DNA of 64,000 nucleotides from Monocercomonoides exilis. Lineage: Eukaryota > Preaxostyla > Oxymonadida > Polymastigidae. The position numbers and the translations under genes are program-made. Of the stretch, positions 45,997 to 56,383 are shown piece by piece. The DNA is taken from NCBI GenBank assembly GCA_001643675.2, contig LSRY02000035.1:806001-870000 (forward strand). The letters run 5' to 3'. A model generated the notes under the pieces. It did not search any database. It was not told the origin of the DNA and worked only from the letters and a program-made list of their open reading frames with translations. Every line of letters starts with the position of its first letter. Within the stretch, counting starts at the first letter, position 1.

Positions 45997-48900
45997 CTAC
46001 GTGTTAACGTGATTGCGTTGATAAGGCTGGAAAGATACGAGTAAAGAAGAAGAAGAAGAAGAAGAAGAAGAAGAAGAAGAAGAAGAGACAGATGAATTGT
46101 CAAATGGAACAGATTGCTGACTCGTTTGTGAAATGGGGACATTTGAAGGGAACACCTCTGATGACTGAAATGAAGATGATGAAGAAGGATAAGTTGAGTA
46201 AGATTGAGATGGTGATGTAGTGGAAGAAGTGAGAGGAGAGGAAAGAGAAGGTGAAGTAGAAGAAGAAGAAGAAGATGATGATGATGACAAAGATGATGAA
46301 CGAGCAAAAGACATCCTTTGCAGTGGATGGTAATGATCCATGCCGACAGAAGAAGGAATGCTGAATGTGTCTGATGAATCGATGGATGCTGTTGAAAAGG
46401 CATCTGAATGGTCTGGCTGAGAGAGGTCGATGCTGATAGACGACTGCGAAATGACTGAATTGGATGAGTCATCGTGGATGTGGTGAGGGTGGTACAATGG
46501 ATCTGATTGGGGAATAGAGGAAGAGGAGGAGGAGGAAGAAGAAGAAGAGGGGGAGGAGGAAGAGGAGGAGGAAGAAGAAGAAGAAGAAGAAGAGGAATAT
46601 AACCCAAAAGCAGAGGAAGGCTGGATTGTTTGCGAGTATGAACTGGATGGGGAAGAAGAGAGAAGTGAAGAAGAAGGAGAAAGAGAAGAAGGAGAAGGAG
46701 AAATGCTGTTGGAAGAAGGCAAAGTGGATGTTGTCGATATTGAAAGAGGCGTTTTCTTTCCAACAGGCGCAGAAATCAATTGATCTGTTGAAGCAAATGA
46801 AGGAGAAGAAGAATATGAAGAGGATGAAGTGGAACGTGTTGAGGTTGAAGCAGGTGTTCTGTTCAGAAGTAAGGGAGATGACTCGTCATAAGAGGCAGTT
46901 GTCTTCTCATTTGTGTTGACGCTGATGTTTGAGTTGCTTTCTCCAAGCAATCTTTCCAGTTCTTTTCTTTCCTTCTCGCTCTTCTTCCACGCCAGATACC
47001 TCTGCCTCGCCCGCTCCATCTTCAGCTTCCTCCTCTCTTCGGCCTTCTGCTTCATCACACTGAACTCTTTCTTCCTCACTTGCACCACATTCTCCTCCTG
47101 CACAACAAGAGGGGAGATGAATGAGTCCATCTTGTTGTTGTTCTGTTGAAGGAGAAAGAGAGAAAAAGAGAAGAATGAGGTTGGTCAATATGATGTGTAT
47201 AATTGTGAGTGGATTTGAATAAAAGTTGAAAAAGGTAAATGAAGAAAAACATAAAATGCATATGTGAGAAAATGAGTTATATTGTTCATGACGCATAATT
47301 CACAATTCAATCAAAAACGAAACAAAAAAAGAAGAAGATGACGATGACATAATCCAGTTGCATAAAATAGCAGACAATATCAACTTTATAAGAAAAAAAT
47401 TCACTTTCAATCATACTCTTTTGTAGTCAATCAATTTGATAGCACAGCAGACAGACAGAGCAATTGTGACGAGCATTTCGAAGAACATAAAGACAGAATT
47501 GTATCCTTGGCTCTCATTCAGCATCCCTACAATCATTGCTGATATGCCCATCATAAACATCTGATGACAAAAAAAGATGATTTGGCATTGTTTTTTTATA
47601 AATTGCGTTTATGTTGGAAAAAAAGAGAGGAAAAGAGAATAGAAAGAAGAAGAAAGAAGAAAAAGAAATGTTATGAAGAGCATCAATCAATATAGAGCAA
47701 TATGAGTCAAAGAAAAAACTCATGAAAAATATCAAAAAAACAGAAATCTTCAAACTTGAGTGGAGTTCATGAATGAGTTAGCTGTGCCAATGTCGTGTCG
47801 TCCAATCAGCAAAGAGATGGAAGACCAAATGACAGACGCCACCATTGCAAACGAGATTCCGCTCATCATCATGCCGAAAAGAGGATCCTGTTAATAAAAC
47901 AAGGGAAATTATGTGGGGTTAACAAAATATTGAAAAGTATTTTTTTTTGTAAATAAATGGAAGAATTGTTATGTTTTTGAGGACTATGTTTGACGTCACT
48001 GCATACAATTGCTTTGAATTCCATGAGGTAGTTGAATGCAACCATAATCAGGACAGAAATAAGAAGCACGCTGCATCGCTTTCCAAAACTGAGGAAGAGG
48101 AGGAGGAGGGGGGGGGGGGGGGGGGGGGGGAATATGAGAAGAAAAAATGGTTATTTTCGTGAAATATGAATGGAAATAAGATTGATGATGATTAATTTCA
48201 ATGAGATGATTCATTCAACACAGAAGAAAATGTAAGATAAACAAAAATAAATAAGAATAGTCTTCAATCAAAAACCATGCAAAAATACTTCATTCGCACA
48301 AACCGGTCAACAACCATTCCAACGATGACTGAAGCAGGAATAGATGCAATTATTGAGACAGCAGCAATCGCTCCCGCATGAAATGAGTTTTTGTCATACA
48401 CTTAAAAAAAAAACATTGTTATGATGGTTTTTAATTTTTGTAACAGACAAATATGAATGAAGAATAATAGAGAAGACGAAAATCATCTTTGAAAAGTATA
48501 ATGAATAATCGAACAAACCTGTCTTTACCAAATCGATTATCACAGAATTTAGCCTAAAATGACATGTTCAAAATGAAGTTGCTAAGAATCTCAATCAGAA
48601 AGGTTGTTGCATACGCAAAGTGGTTTGAATAAAATAGCCCGCAGACGATGCACAGAAGCCAAAATTGTATCTGATGTTAATCCAAATTGTTTAATAATCA
48701 TGTTAAATTTTTCGAATTTTCGAATTAGTTGATGAAAGAGATGAATGTGACAATAAGTCAGAAATATCAAAATCAGGAGGTGTAGTTTTCCAAATGTTGA
48801 TCAAAAAGAAAAGAAATTTCGAAAATATTCATAAAAAATATTAAAAAAATGCATACAGGCCAAGATTTGATGTGGTTGCATTTGAATAAGTAAACCCGTG

Positions 48901-50044
48901 TTCGTGCAGTGACAACCCATTTTTCTCTTTCTGCTTTTTTCTCCATGAAAATATATATTATGATGCAGCCAAGGGAGAATAAGCACATATACAATCCTAA
49001 TAGAGAAAGCAATTATGAATTGATTCAACAATGAAAAAAAGAAATATGGAAAAAAAAAACATCAGATTTCCAAATAAAAAATTAAGGAAAATAGAAAATG
49101 GCTCCAAATTTTTGTGTGCTATTTGCTTGTAATCAAATAAAAAAAGAAAAATAAATCCATTTTGTTGACAATACCGAAGTAAAGGACTTTAAGCCATCCA
49201 ATTTTATCAACAAGCGTAGGTGTCACGAAAAAATTAATAACTGATCCAATACGTGCAAGTGTAGTTGAAGTTCCTGCTGCAACTCCAAGTTCTAGCCCAC
49301 CAAAAAATACTAAATTACGGTATTTAATGAAAACTTCAATTTTTATATTCTTTTGTAAGACAAATCAAACAATTGACAACTGCATTTTTTACAATAGTTG
49401 CAGCTCCATATCCAATCCCAAAAACAGAACGTCCCTAAATGAAAGAAAATTTTTTATTGAATTATTTTTGAAATAAGCCAAACTGCTGCCATAAGCCAAT
49501 ACCAATGATTTTGAGCCCCTATAAGAAAAAGGCCATGACCCAGTACAATTATTAAATGAGTTACAATCATTCCAAGTCTGTTTGATGTTAGATCAACAAG
49601 TGGACCTGAAAAAAAACTCTTTTGAAATTTTTGAATAAAACAGTAAAAATAATGAGCGAAAAAAAAAATTACATAAAAAAGCGACAAACAAATATGCACC
49701 CTGACCAGTTGTAAAAAGAAAATAGCATTGAATATTGAGTAGCTAATTCATAATTTAATAATAAATTAAAAAAACGAATATTTAAGAATACGTGTTATTT
49801 CAAGCTCATCAGATAAATCAGATTGCATAGAAGGAAGAAGATCGACAACATATGTTCTTATTTGCAATCATTATTGGTAGTTTCAAAATAAAAATAAATA
49901 ATTATTTTTTCTTTATAAAAATTTAGAATACCCTCCAAAAAGTCCAAGAGATATGAGTACAAGCACTATCCAACGATAAAAACATGGCGAACCTTTTCCA
50001 GCCTCTTTTCCCGGAAGAGGAGGAGGTAAAATGCTTGTTTGCAT
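45997..50044 (-). CDS. MFSD1-like major facilitator transporter, 14 exons
   Basis: Exons: 50044-49932, 49856-49792, 49742-49690, 49618-49484, 49434-49371, 49309-49175, 48996-48857, 48670-48615, 48553-48519, 48400-48304, 48088-48007, 47887-47756, 47560-47417, 47142-45997. All join in phase to 798 aa. Twelve-helix MFS pattern: FYRWIVLVLISLGLFGG (helix 1), TQYSMLFSFYNWSGCIFSFF (helix 2), GPLVDLTSNRLGM (loop 2-3 motif), WLMAAGRSVFGIGYGAATIV, TSTTLARIGSVINFFVTPTL, WPIQFWLLCIVCGLFY, VDRFGKRCSVLLI and IGTANSFMNSTQMFMMG. The best fit is MFSD1, a lysosomal dipeptide exporter in mammals. After helix 12 (about residue 415) there is a charged coiled coil (VRKKEFSVMKQKAEERRKLK) and a 300-residue Ser-rich tail, which MFSD1 lacks. 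It may be targeted to an endolysosomal membrane; the tail would be cytosolic. One intron contains a 23-nt G/C homopolymer. Confidence 0.8.
48108..48130. repeat. Poly(G) run of 23 nt inside an intron
   Basis: On the coding (minus) strand this is 23 C followed by CTC repeats, ending in the acceptor CTTCCTCAG of intron 10 of the MFSD1-like gene. It forms the polypyrimidine tract of that intron. Such a tract is very unusual in DNA this AT-rich. Confidence 0.85.
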
Positions 50045-50450
50045 CTTCACCCATTGTTTTTTTATATTTTGATTATTCTTAAAAAAAATTCTTTTGAAAA
50101 AACATGAATAAAATATATTTTGAAAATCAAGATATGACATATTATGTTGAAAAATCTGTATTGTGATAGTAAATAATTTACAATTGCATTTAACAATGAA
50201 AGAAAATAAAAAAATATAATTAAGGGACTCGAATAACACTTTTTTCTTCACATTATCCTTTCAGGAAAGTTTGAACAAATAATTTTTTTATTTCAAACCA
50301 TTTCCTAAATTTTTCTGACTGATTCAATAAGGAAAAAAATTTTTTCAAAAATTTTTTCGAATTATTATGCACAATTCATAATTTTTATGTTCATTTCAAA
50401 TAAATTGAGATGATACGAATAATAATGAAAGTTGCATATTAATATGTTGT

Positions 50451-50656
50451 TCTTTTTGAAAAGAACCAAATGTGTAATTTGCAAAATAACAAAAAATTCA
50501 TTTTCTGATCAAATTTCAGTTCGTGCTCACAAATCCACTTTAAAATAAATTCAATGAAATTGTCAAGAAATGTCTACCATTTTGGTGATGTTTCGAAAGT
50601 GTGAACTAAATTTTGTTGCTGTTTGAATTTAACATTTGCGACTTTTCAAAAAGTTT
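50451..50656 (-). mobile_element. MITE-like element, copy 2
   Basis: Opposite in orientation to copy 1 at 19695. The right end, reverse-complemented, reads CTTTTTGAAAAGTCGCAAAT then GTTAAATT, nearly identical to the left end of copy 1. The left end TCTTTTTGAAAAGAACCAAA is more diverged. Internal segments also align, for example AAACATCACCAAAATGG against AAACATCATTAATATGG, and TAAAGTGGATTTGTGAG against TAAAGAAGATTCGTGAG. It is about 206 bp, non-coding. Confidence 0.6.
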
Positions 50657-51494
50657 AACACTTATATTGTTTTCGAAATTGTTATTATTATAGTTTTTTA
50701 TTTGATTCTTTTTTCAATACAAATAATGAATTATTTCCTGATTGAAAATTTCATTCTCTTTTCGTTTCCTTCACATCATTATTCACAAAGTTATGAAACG
50801 AAACATTTTCTTATTATCACTGTGCAATGGCATTTAGATGATCTTCTTTTTTTTTAACCCGAAAAGTATTTTCTTTCAGATATTTTAAATTTATTATCCA
50901 CGTGAAAGTTCAGTATTGATAATTGTTTCTGAAATAACAACTGATTTTCTTCCCGATCTTCAAAATTCTGTTATAATAATGTTTGAAAAGTAATGATATT
51001 CACAAGGATAATAATTTTTTATTTAATATTTCTTTTCATTTTTTTTATGTTTTTATCATTAATGTTTTCTTAACTTTTCATCAACGATCTTTATATCAAT
51101 AAGAAATTTTTTGATGAAAATCCATATCCTTAAAAATTTTGGATTTCATAAAAAAATTACAAATAAATATCACGAACATTAAAAACATTATTGTATTGAA
51201 AGAAAAGAATGGTCTTTTACTTATAATTTGGAAAAATCATGTAATCATTTGCTTGAATTTTTGTCGAAGTTAAATAACAGTAATTATTCAGCACAATCTT
51301 TCTGTGAAATTAACAATATTTATTACTCTTTTTATTCACATGAGTGCATTTTCCCCAAACTTTTCTTTCTTGTTCAAAGTTTGTTGTTCATCACTTAAAA
51401 CCATTCCTATTTAAAAAATAACTATTTAACACAAATTTGTCTCAAAAATTATTCTTGTTTTTGAAGTATTTTTAAAATCGATTACTGTTTGCGC

Positions 51495-51832
51495 AAAAAA
51501 TACTTAACAATATCGATTAGACAATAACCGCAAGAGGAATTGTTTTGTAAATTTTCATCTAAACACATCTCATCAATAGAAGCTCATTTGATAAACGAGA
51601 CTTTCAAAATCACTTCATTTGTGTTCAGAGAAAATTATTTTTAAAAATCTCGGAGAAACTCAAAATCTCATTTATCCAATATTTCAATAATAATTTTCTC
51701 TGAACACAAATGAAGTGATTTTGAAAGTCTCGTTTATCAAATGAGCTTCTATTGATGAGATGTGTTTAGATGAAAATTAACAAAACTATTCCTCTTGCGG
51801 TTATTGTTTAATCGATATTGTTAAGTATTTTT
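51495..51832. repeat. Long inverted repeat, 144-bp arms, 50-bp spacer
   Basis: The left arm (about 51495-51638) and the right arm (about 51689-51832) are reverse complements with only a handful of mismatches; for example CGATTAGACAATAACCG in the left arm meets CGATTAAACAATAACCG from the right. The innermost pair is GTTCAGAGAAAATTATT with AATAATTTTCTCTGAAC. The DNA could fold into a cruciform, and any transcript into a long hairpin. It has no coding potential. It may be a foldback element or a recent inverted duplication. It lies 350 nt upstream of the flippase start. Confidence 0.9.
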
Positions 51833-52183
51833 GGATCAAACTGTATTTTATTTGAGTGCAGAAGAAAAGAAAAAAAAAAAAAAGAAAAAAAAAAAAACTT
51901 TGATTATCATCTTTTCAGTTTTGTATTCAATTTCGATTTCCAACAACTTTTGAACAAAACAATGTGATACAAAAATTTTTAATTGTTGCAGTTTCCTTTT
52001 TTCTTCAAAATAAAATGAAAGATAATTTTTTTGAATAAAAGTTTTTCAATTTGAATCTTTGGAATATTGAATATTTTATTAAATTGAAGTTTTGATTGTT
52101 CCATTTTTATATTTTATATTACTATTCATTCGATTAATAATGTTGTGCACGTTATTGATAATTCAAATATTTGAGAACCATTA

Positions 52184-55100
52184 ATGCAGTCAAAGAAAGG
52201 AAAAGAAAGGAACTTTCGAGAAATAACAATCGGAAGTCATTACGACAAAGAGTTTCCATCCAACTATGTCAGCACAACAAAATATCATCCACTGACATTT
52301 ATTCCAAAGAATTTATTGGAACAATTTAGACGACTTGCGAATTTGTATTTTTTGATGATTGCCATTCTTCAATTGATTCCAAACTTGACAACACTAAATC
52401 CTGTCACTTCAATTTTACCGTTAATTTTTGTTGTTTTGGTAACGATGATTAAAGATCTTGTTGAAGACTTGAGAAGGCTGTCAAGTGATAGAATTGCAAA
52501 TAGTAAGCCTTCATTAGTTTGGAACGGTGGAGAATTTGTTAAAATTCCATGGAAAGATATTAAAGTTGGACACCTTGTGAAAGTTGAATGCGATGAGCTT
52601 GTTCCAGCTGATCTAGTAATCATTTACTCTCCATTGGAACTTGGAGTTTGTAATATTGAAACTTCAAATCTGGATGGAGAAACCAATTTGAAAACAAAAC
52701 AAGCAATCAAGCTTGAAGGACTTTATGCAGACTTTATAAATGATATCAATTGTTTGAAAGGAAAAATTCGATGCGACAATCCACATCCAAATTTACATGT
52801 TTTCAATGGGACTTATTCTCTTCTCGGATTGAGAGACAAACCAATCAATAACACAAACATGATTTTACGATCTTGCTCACTGAGAAACACTCCATACGTT
52901 ATTGGACTTGTTGTATATACTGGGCATGAAACAAAAATCATGATGAATACTGGCGTATCTCCTATGAAGAAAACGAAACTCGAAAAGCTGCTGAACATTT
53001 TTGTATTTATAGCATTTGCATTTCAGCTTCTATTTTGTGTGTTTTGTGCGGCTATGTCAGAAATCTTTATAATCCGGAACAAAGATCATTCATATTTGGG
53101 GATAGGGAATGATAGTCCTCTTTCTGTTGTTGTACGATCCTTTTTTTCGCATGTCATTCTCTTCAACACGCTCATCCCGATCTCTCTTTACGTCACACTT
53201 GAGGTGGTAAAGCTGGGGCAAGTGCTGTTCATCAACCAGGATCTGCAGATGTTCGATCCAAAGAGCGACACACGCGCAAATGCCCGAACATCCAACTTGA
53301 ACGAGTCGTTGGGAATGGTCGAGTACGTGTTCAGTGACAAGACAGGCACACTGACACAGAATGTGATGCAGTTTTTCAAGTGCTCAATCGGCGGGCGTGT
53401 GTTCGGGAAGGGCATTTCTGAGATAAAAGCATCAGAAATGCGGAGAAATGGAGACAAAGCAGCAAAGCCAACAGGACGTGGGTTTGAAGATGATGACCTT
53501 GCTGCACTTTTGATGGGCAGAGAAATTCAGGCAGAGTCATCTGACGAAAAAGAAGACGAGGAGGACTCAGAATACGAGAATGTTAAGATCATCAACGATC
53601 CGAATGATCTCGAAGAAAGCGAAGAAGAAGACGATGATGATGATTCATTGGTGGGCTCATTTCACGTTAGTACCGAAACACTTCGCCAATTCGCTTTTGA
53701 CTTCTTCACTGCACTTTCGCTGTGTCACACGTGCATAACAGAAGCAGACACAGAGAACAACATGACAAGCGGTTCGCTTTCGTTGCCTTATGATTCACCA
53801 CAACAGCACTCCCACTATTCAGAGCAGCATCAACTTTACTCTGCATCGCTTGGTCCACGCGGGTCTGACGATTTATCCTTCGATCTGTCTGATTCGAGTG
53901 TTGCACCATCAGAAATCTCCTTCTCGTCGTCGATGATGTCTTCTTCCTCCTCTTCTTTCCAGTCACATGGCAATTCTTATCTTTCTTCTGGTGACTCTCC
54001 CCAGACAGTTGCCCCCAGAATATACAAGGCATCCTCGCCTGATGAAGGCGCACTGGTCAAAGCTGCCTCCTCGTTGGGATTTGAGTTCCTGGATAAGGAA
54101 AGAAACGGCTACGTTGTGAGGATGCTTCCAGCAGCGGCTCTACATCTGAATCACTCCACTCCTCGTGCTTCTGTTTCAAATGCACACTCACCACATTCAT
54201 TTGCTCCATCTCATATGACTGTTTCTTCTACATCTTCTTCTTTATCATCGCCTATTTCATACAACAAGCAATCCTTTTCACTTCATAACACCTCATCTTC
54301 ATATTCATCTCTTACACCTTCTTATTCGTCCAACTCTCTTGATAGACAAAACCCTTCTTTTTCTCCTCAAACATCTTCCAGTGAAAGTGCGAATGAGCTG
54401 CAAAAAGCAGTCAAAGTGCCTGTGACGTTTGAAGTGCTGCATGTGCTCGAATTCAACTCCGACCGGAAGCGGAACTCAGTGATTGTGAAGCTACCCAACG
54501 ACCACATCCGAATGTATTCGAAGGGTGCTGATGCGACAATGGTGCCGCTGCTGTCAAAGACGAAGACAGATAAAGCATTACTACAGACGACACTGGCACA
54601 GATGGAGGAGTTTGCGGAGGAAGGTCTCAGGACACTTGTGGTGGCACAGAGAGACATCGAAGATGTGATGTGGTACAAGCAGTGGGAGAAGAGGTATTTG
54701 GCAGCTCAGAATGCGATGAATGACAGGCAGAAGAAGATTGATGCAGTTGCTGCAGAGATCGAAGTGGAAATGGAGCTGATTGGAGCAACAGCCATCGAAG
54801 ACAAGCTGCAGGAGGGTGTTCCAGAATGCATCGAAGTGCTGCGAAAGGCGGGGATAAAAGTGTGGGTGCTGACAGGAGACAAGCAGGAGACAGCAATCAA
54901 CATCGGCTTTGCATGCAATCTGCTAACGAGGGATATGCAGATGATCACGGTGTCTGGAGACAACGAAACATTGATCAGGAAGCAGATGAATGAACTGGCA
55001 CACATCTTTGCGACCATTCCTGCATCACACTTTATGAACTATGCTCTGGTGATTGAAGGGTCTGCACTTTCGTATTGCTTATCAGACACAATGCTCTCTG

Positions 55101-56383
55101 CCACACTGGCTGTCTGTATGAAGTGTGGGGTTGTTGTCTGCTGCAGAGTATCTCCCAAACAGAAGGCTGATGTTGTGGGCGCCATTCGCGACAACAGCGA
55201 TGCAACAACACTTTCCATTGGCGATGGAGCAAACGATGTGCCGATGATACAAAGGGCGCATGTTGGCGTGGGGATCAGCGGAAACGAAGGAATGCAGGCT
55301 GTAATGTCGTCGGATTATTCAATTGCGCAGTTCAGATTCCTGCAAAGATTGCTATTGGTGCACGGAAGGCTCAGCTACAAGCGCATTTCGCTGGTTGTGC
55401 TGTACTCGTTTTATAAGAACTTCTCGTTCACTCTGACGATGTTCTGGTTCGGCTGGTTCAACGGCTTTTCTGCTCAGTCAATGTATGAGTCATGGTTTAT
55501 TTCCCTGTTCAACTTGGTCTTCACAGTTGCTCCGATTGTGGTGTATGGTCTGGCAGATGCAGAAATCCCACCAGACACGCTTGCAGACATTCCAGCGTCA
55601 TATGCACTGGGAAGACTAGGCAGAGCAGCGACGCCTGCTTCGTTCATCAAATGGATAGCGGAGGGCATTTGGACGTCTTTTGCTTCCTTTTTCCTGGCGC
55701 TGTTTGTGTTCCAGACGAATGTGCAGTTAGATGGAAGAAGCGAAGACATCTGGTTCTTCGGGAATGCCATCTGCACAGCAGTCATCATCACAGTCACTCT
55801 CAGGCTGTTTATCGAGTGCAACCTTGTCACCTGGATACACTGGCTCATCTTTCTCCTCTCTGTAGTTGCGTGGTTCCTTGTAGCGATCATATTCAATCTT
55901 GGTCTACAGCCGAAGCTGACAGGCTCTTTCTGGAGGAACTGCCAATCGTCTGTGTTCTGGCTGTACATTTGTGTTACGCCTATCGTCTGCATTCTCCCTT
56001 CAGTTTTGATTCGGGGAATCAAACACGCATTCCATCCGACAATAGACAGAATCATAGCAGAGAATGAACACGTGCTGCGCCATCACTACACCAACCACCA
56101 CTGGCGCACACAGCATCCAGCAGATGTGGAGATGGAGGACTCTGATGTGGATGCCCTCGACAGCACAGCGTCCTCCTTGTCTGCCACACAGCCACTTATT
56201 GAGACATCTGACGATGCATCTGTCATCCCCTCTCTTTCTGATGGCCCCTTGTTGGATCACACCCCTCCACCCATCCCTCACTTCCTCCCGCAACACCGCA
56301 AGACACGCACTGGATATGCATTCACGTGGACTGAGGCCCTTCCAGACCCTGCACCTCCTACTGCTTCTTTTGCTTTCACTTGA
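52184..56383 (+). CDS. P4-type ATPase, phospholipid flippase, intronless
   Basis: A single exon of 1,399 aa starting at the ATG of MQSKKGKERNF. All P4 signatures are present: the N-terminal NLYFLMIAILQLIP helix, TSNLDGETNLKTKQAI (actuator DGET), FSDKTGTLTQNVMQFF with the phosphorylated Asp385, KASSPDEGALVKAASSLGF and SKGADATMVPLL (nucleotide site), LTGDKQETAINIGFACNLL, GDGANDVPMIQRAHVGVGIS (Asp1014 and Asp1018 region) and YSFYKNFSFTLTMFWFGWFN. P4-ATPases move aminophospholipids to the cytosolic leaflet of plasma, Golgi and endosomal membranes and usually work with a CDC50 subunit, not encoded here. Two low-complexity inserts sit in the nucleotide-binding domain: an acidic one near residues 455-490 and Ser-rich ones near 535-610 and 660-735. 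The C-terminal tail is Pro/Ser-rich. Confidence 0.92.
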   Translation: MQSKKGKERNFREITIGSHYDKEFPSNYVSTTKYHPLTFIPKNLLEQFRRLANLYFLMIAILQLIPNLTTLNPVTSILPLIFVVLVTMIKDLVEDLRRLSSDRIANSKPSLVWNGGEFVKIPWKDIKVGHLVKVECDELVPADLVIIYSPLELGVCNIETSNLDGETNLKTKQAIKLEGLYADFINDINCLKGKIRCDNPHPNLHVFNGTYSLLGLRDKPINNTNMILRSCSLRNTPYVIGLVVYTGHETKIMMNTGVSPMKKTKLEKLLNIFVFIAFAFQLLFCVFCAAMSEIFIIRNKDHSYLGIGNDSPLSVVVRSFFSHVILFNTLIPISLYVTLEVVKLGQVLFINQDLQMFDPKSDTRANARTSNLNESLGMVEYVFSDKTGTLTQNVMQFFKCSIGGRVFGKGISEIKASEMRRNGDKAAKPTGRGFEDDDLAALLMGREIQAESSDEKEDEEDSEYENVKIINDPNDLEESEEEDDDDDSLVGSFHVSTETLRQFAFDFFTALSLCHTCITEADTENNMTSGSLSLPYDSPQQHSHYSEQHQLYSASLGPRGSDDLSFDLSDSSVAPSEISFSSSMMSSSSSSFQSHGNSYLSSGDSPQTVAPRIYKASSPDEGALVKAASSLGFEFLDKERNGYVVRMLPAAALHLNHSTPRASVSNAHSPHSFAPSHMTVSSTSSSLSSPISYNKQSFSLHNTSSSYSSLTPSYSSNSLDRQNPSFSPQTSSSESANELQKAVKVPVTFEVLHVLEFNSDRKRNSVIVKLPNDHIRMYSKGADATMVPLLSKTKTDKALLQTTLAQMEEFAEEGLRTLVVAQRDIEDVMWYKQWEKRYLAAQNAMNDRQKKIDAVAAEIEVEMELIGATAIEDKLQEGVPECIEVLRKAGIKVWVLTGDKQETAINIGFACNLLTRDMQMITVSGDNETLIRKQMNELAHIFATIPASHFMNYALVIEGSALSYCLSDTMLSATLAVCMKCGVVVCCRVSPKQKADVVGAIRDNSDATTLSIGDGANDVPMIQRAHVGVGISGNEGMQAVMSSDYSIAQFRFLQRLLLVHGRLSYKRISLVVLYSFYKNFSFTLTMFWFGWFNGFSAQSMYESWFISLFNLVFTVAPIVVYGLADAEIPPDTLADIPASYALGRLGRAATPASFIKWIAEGIWTSFASFFLALFVFQTNVQLDGRSEDIWFFGNAICTAVIITVTLRLFIECNLVTWIHWLIFLLSVVAWFLVAIIFNLGLQPKLTGSFWRNCQSSVFWLYICVTPIVCILPSVLIRGIKHAFHPTIDRIIAENEHVLRHHYTNHHWRTQHPADVEMEDSDVDALDSTASSLSATQPLIETSDDASVIPSLSDGPLLDHTPPPIPHFLPQHRKTRTGYAFTWTEALPDPAPPTASFAFT

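Larger units (their letters stand above)
50045..52183. other. Intergenic between divergent genes, with repeats
   Basis: 2.1 kb upstream of both the transporter gene (minus) and the flippase gene (plus), so both promoters lie here. It holds the second MITE-like copy (50451-50656), a long inverted repeat (51495-51832) and an A-rich run near 51869-51897. No gene is supported. Confidence 0.6.

Noticed and set aside
45945-46763. Minus-strand Leu/His/Pro-rich frame overlapping the transporter tail
   Set aside because: It is a +1/+2 frame shadow of the Ser-rich last exon of the MFSD1-like gene, which joins in phase to the transporter exons.
49070-49180. Possible break between two transporter halves (178-nt intron)
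   Set aside because: Donor GTATTG at 49174 and acceptor TATTAG at 48997 keep phase and join LYFG to LYMCLF in the same helix bundle, so one gene is more likely than two.
50636-50857. Short plus-strand frame with a hydrophobic stretch
   Set aside because: It overlaps the MITE-like element and is AT-driven Ile/Phe composition without a supported start context.
55474-56055. Minus-strand frame of 193 codons within the flippase gene
   Set aside because: The plus strand codes conserved transmembrane helices of the P4-ATPase at this place. The antisense frame has no domain.
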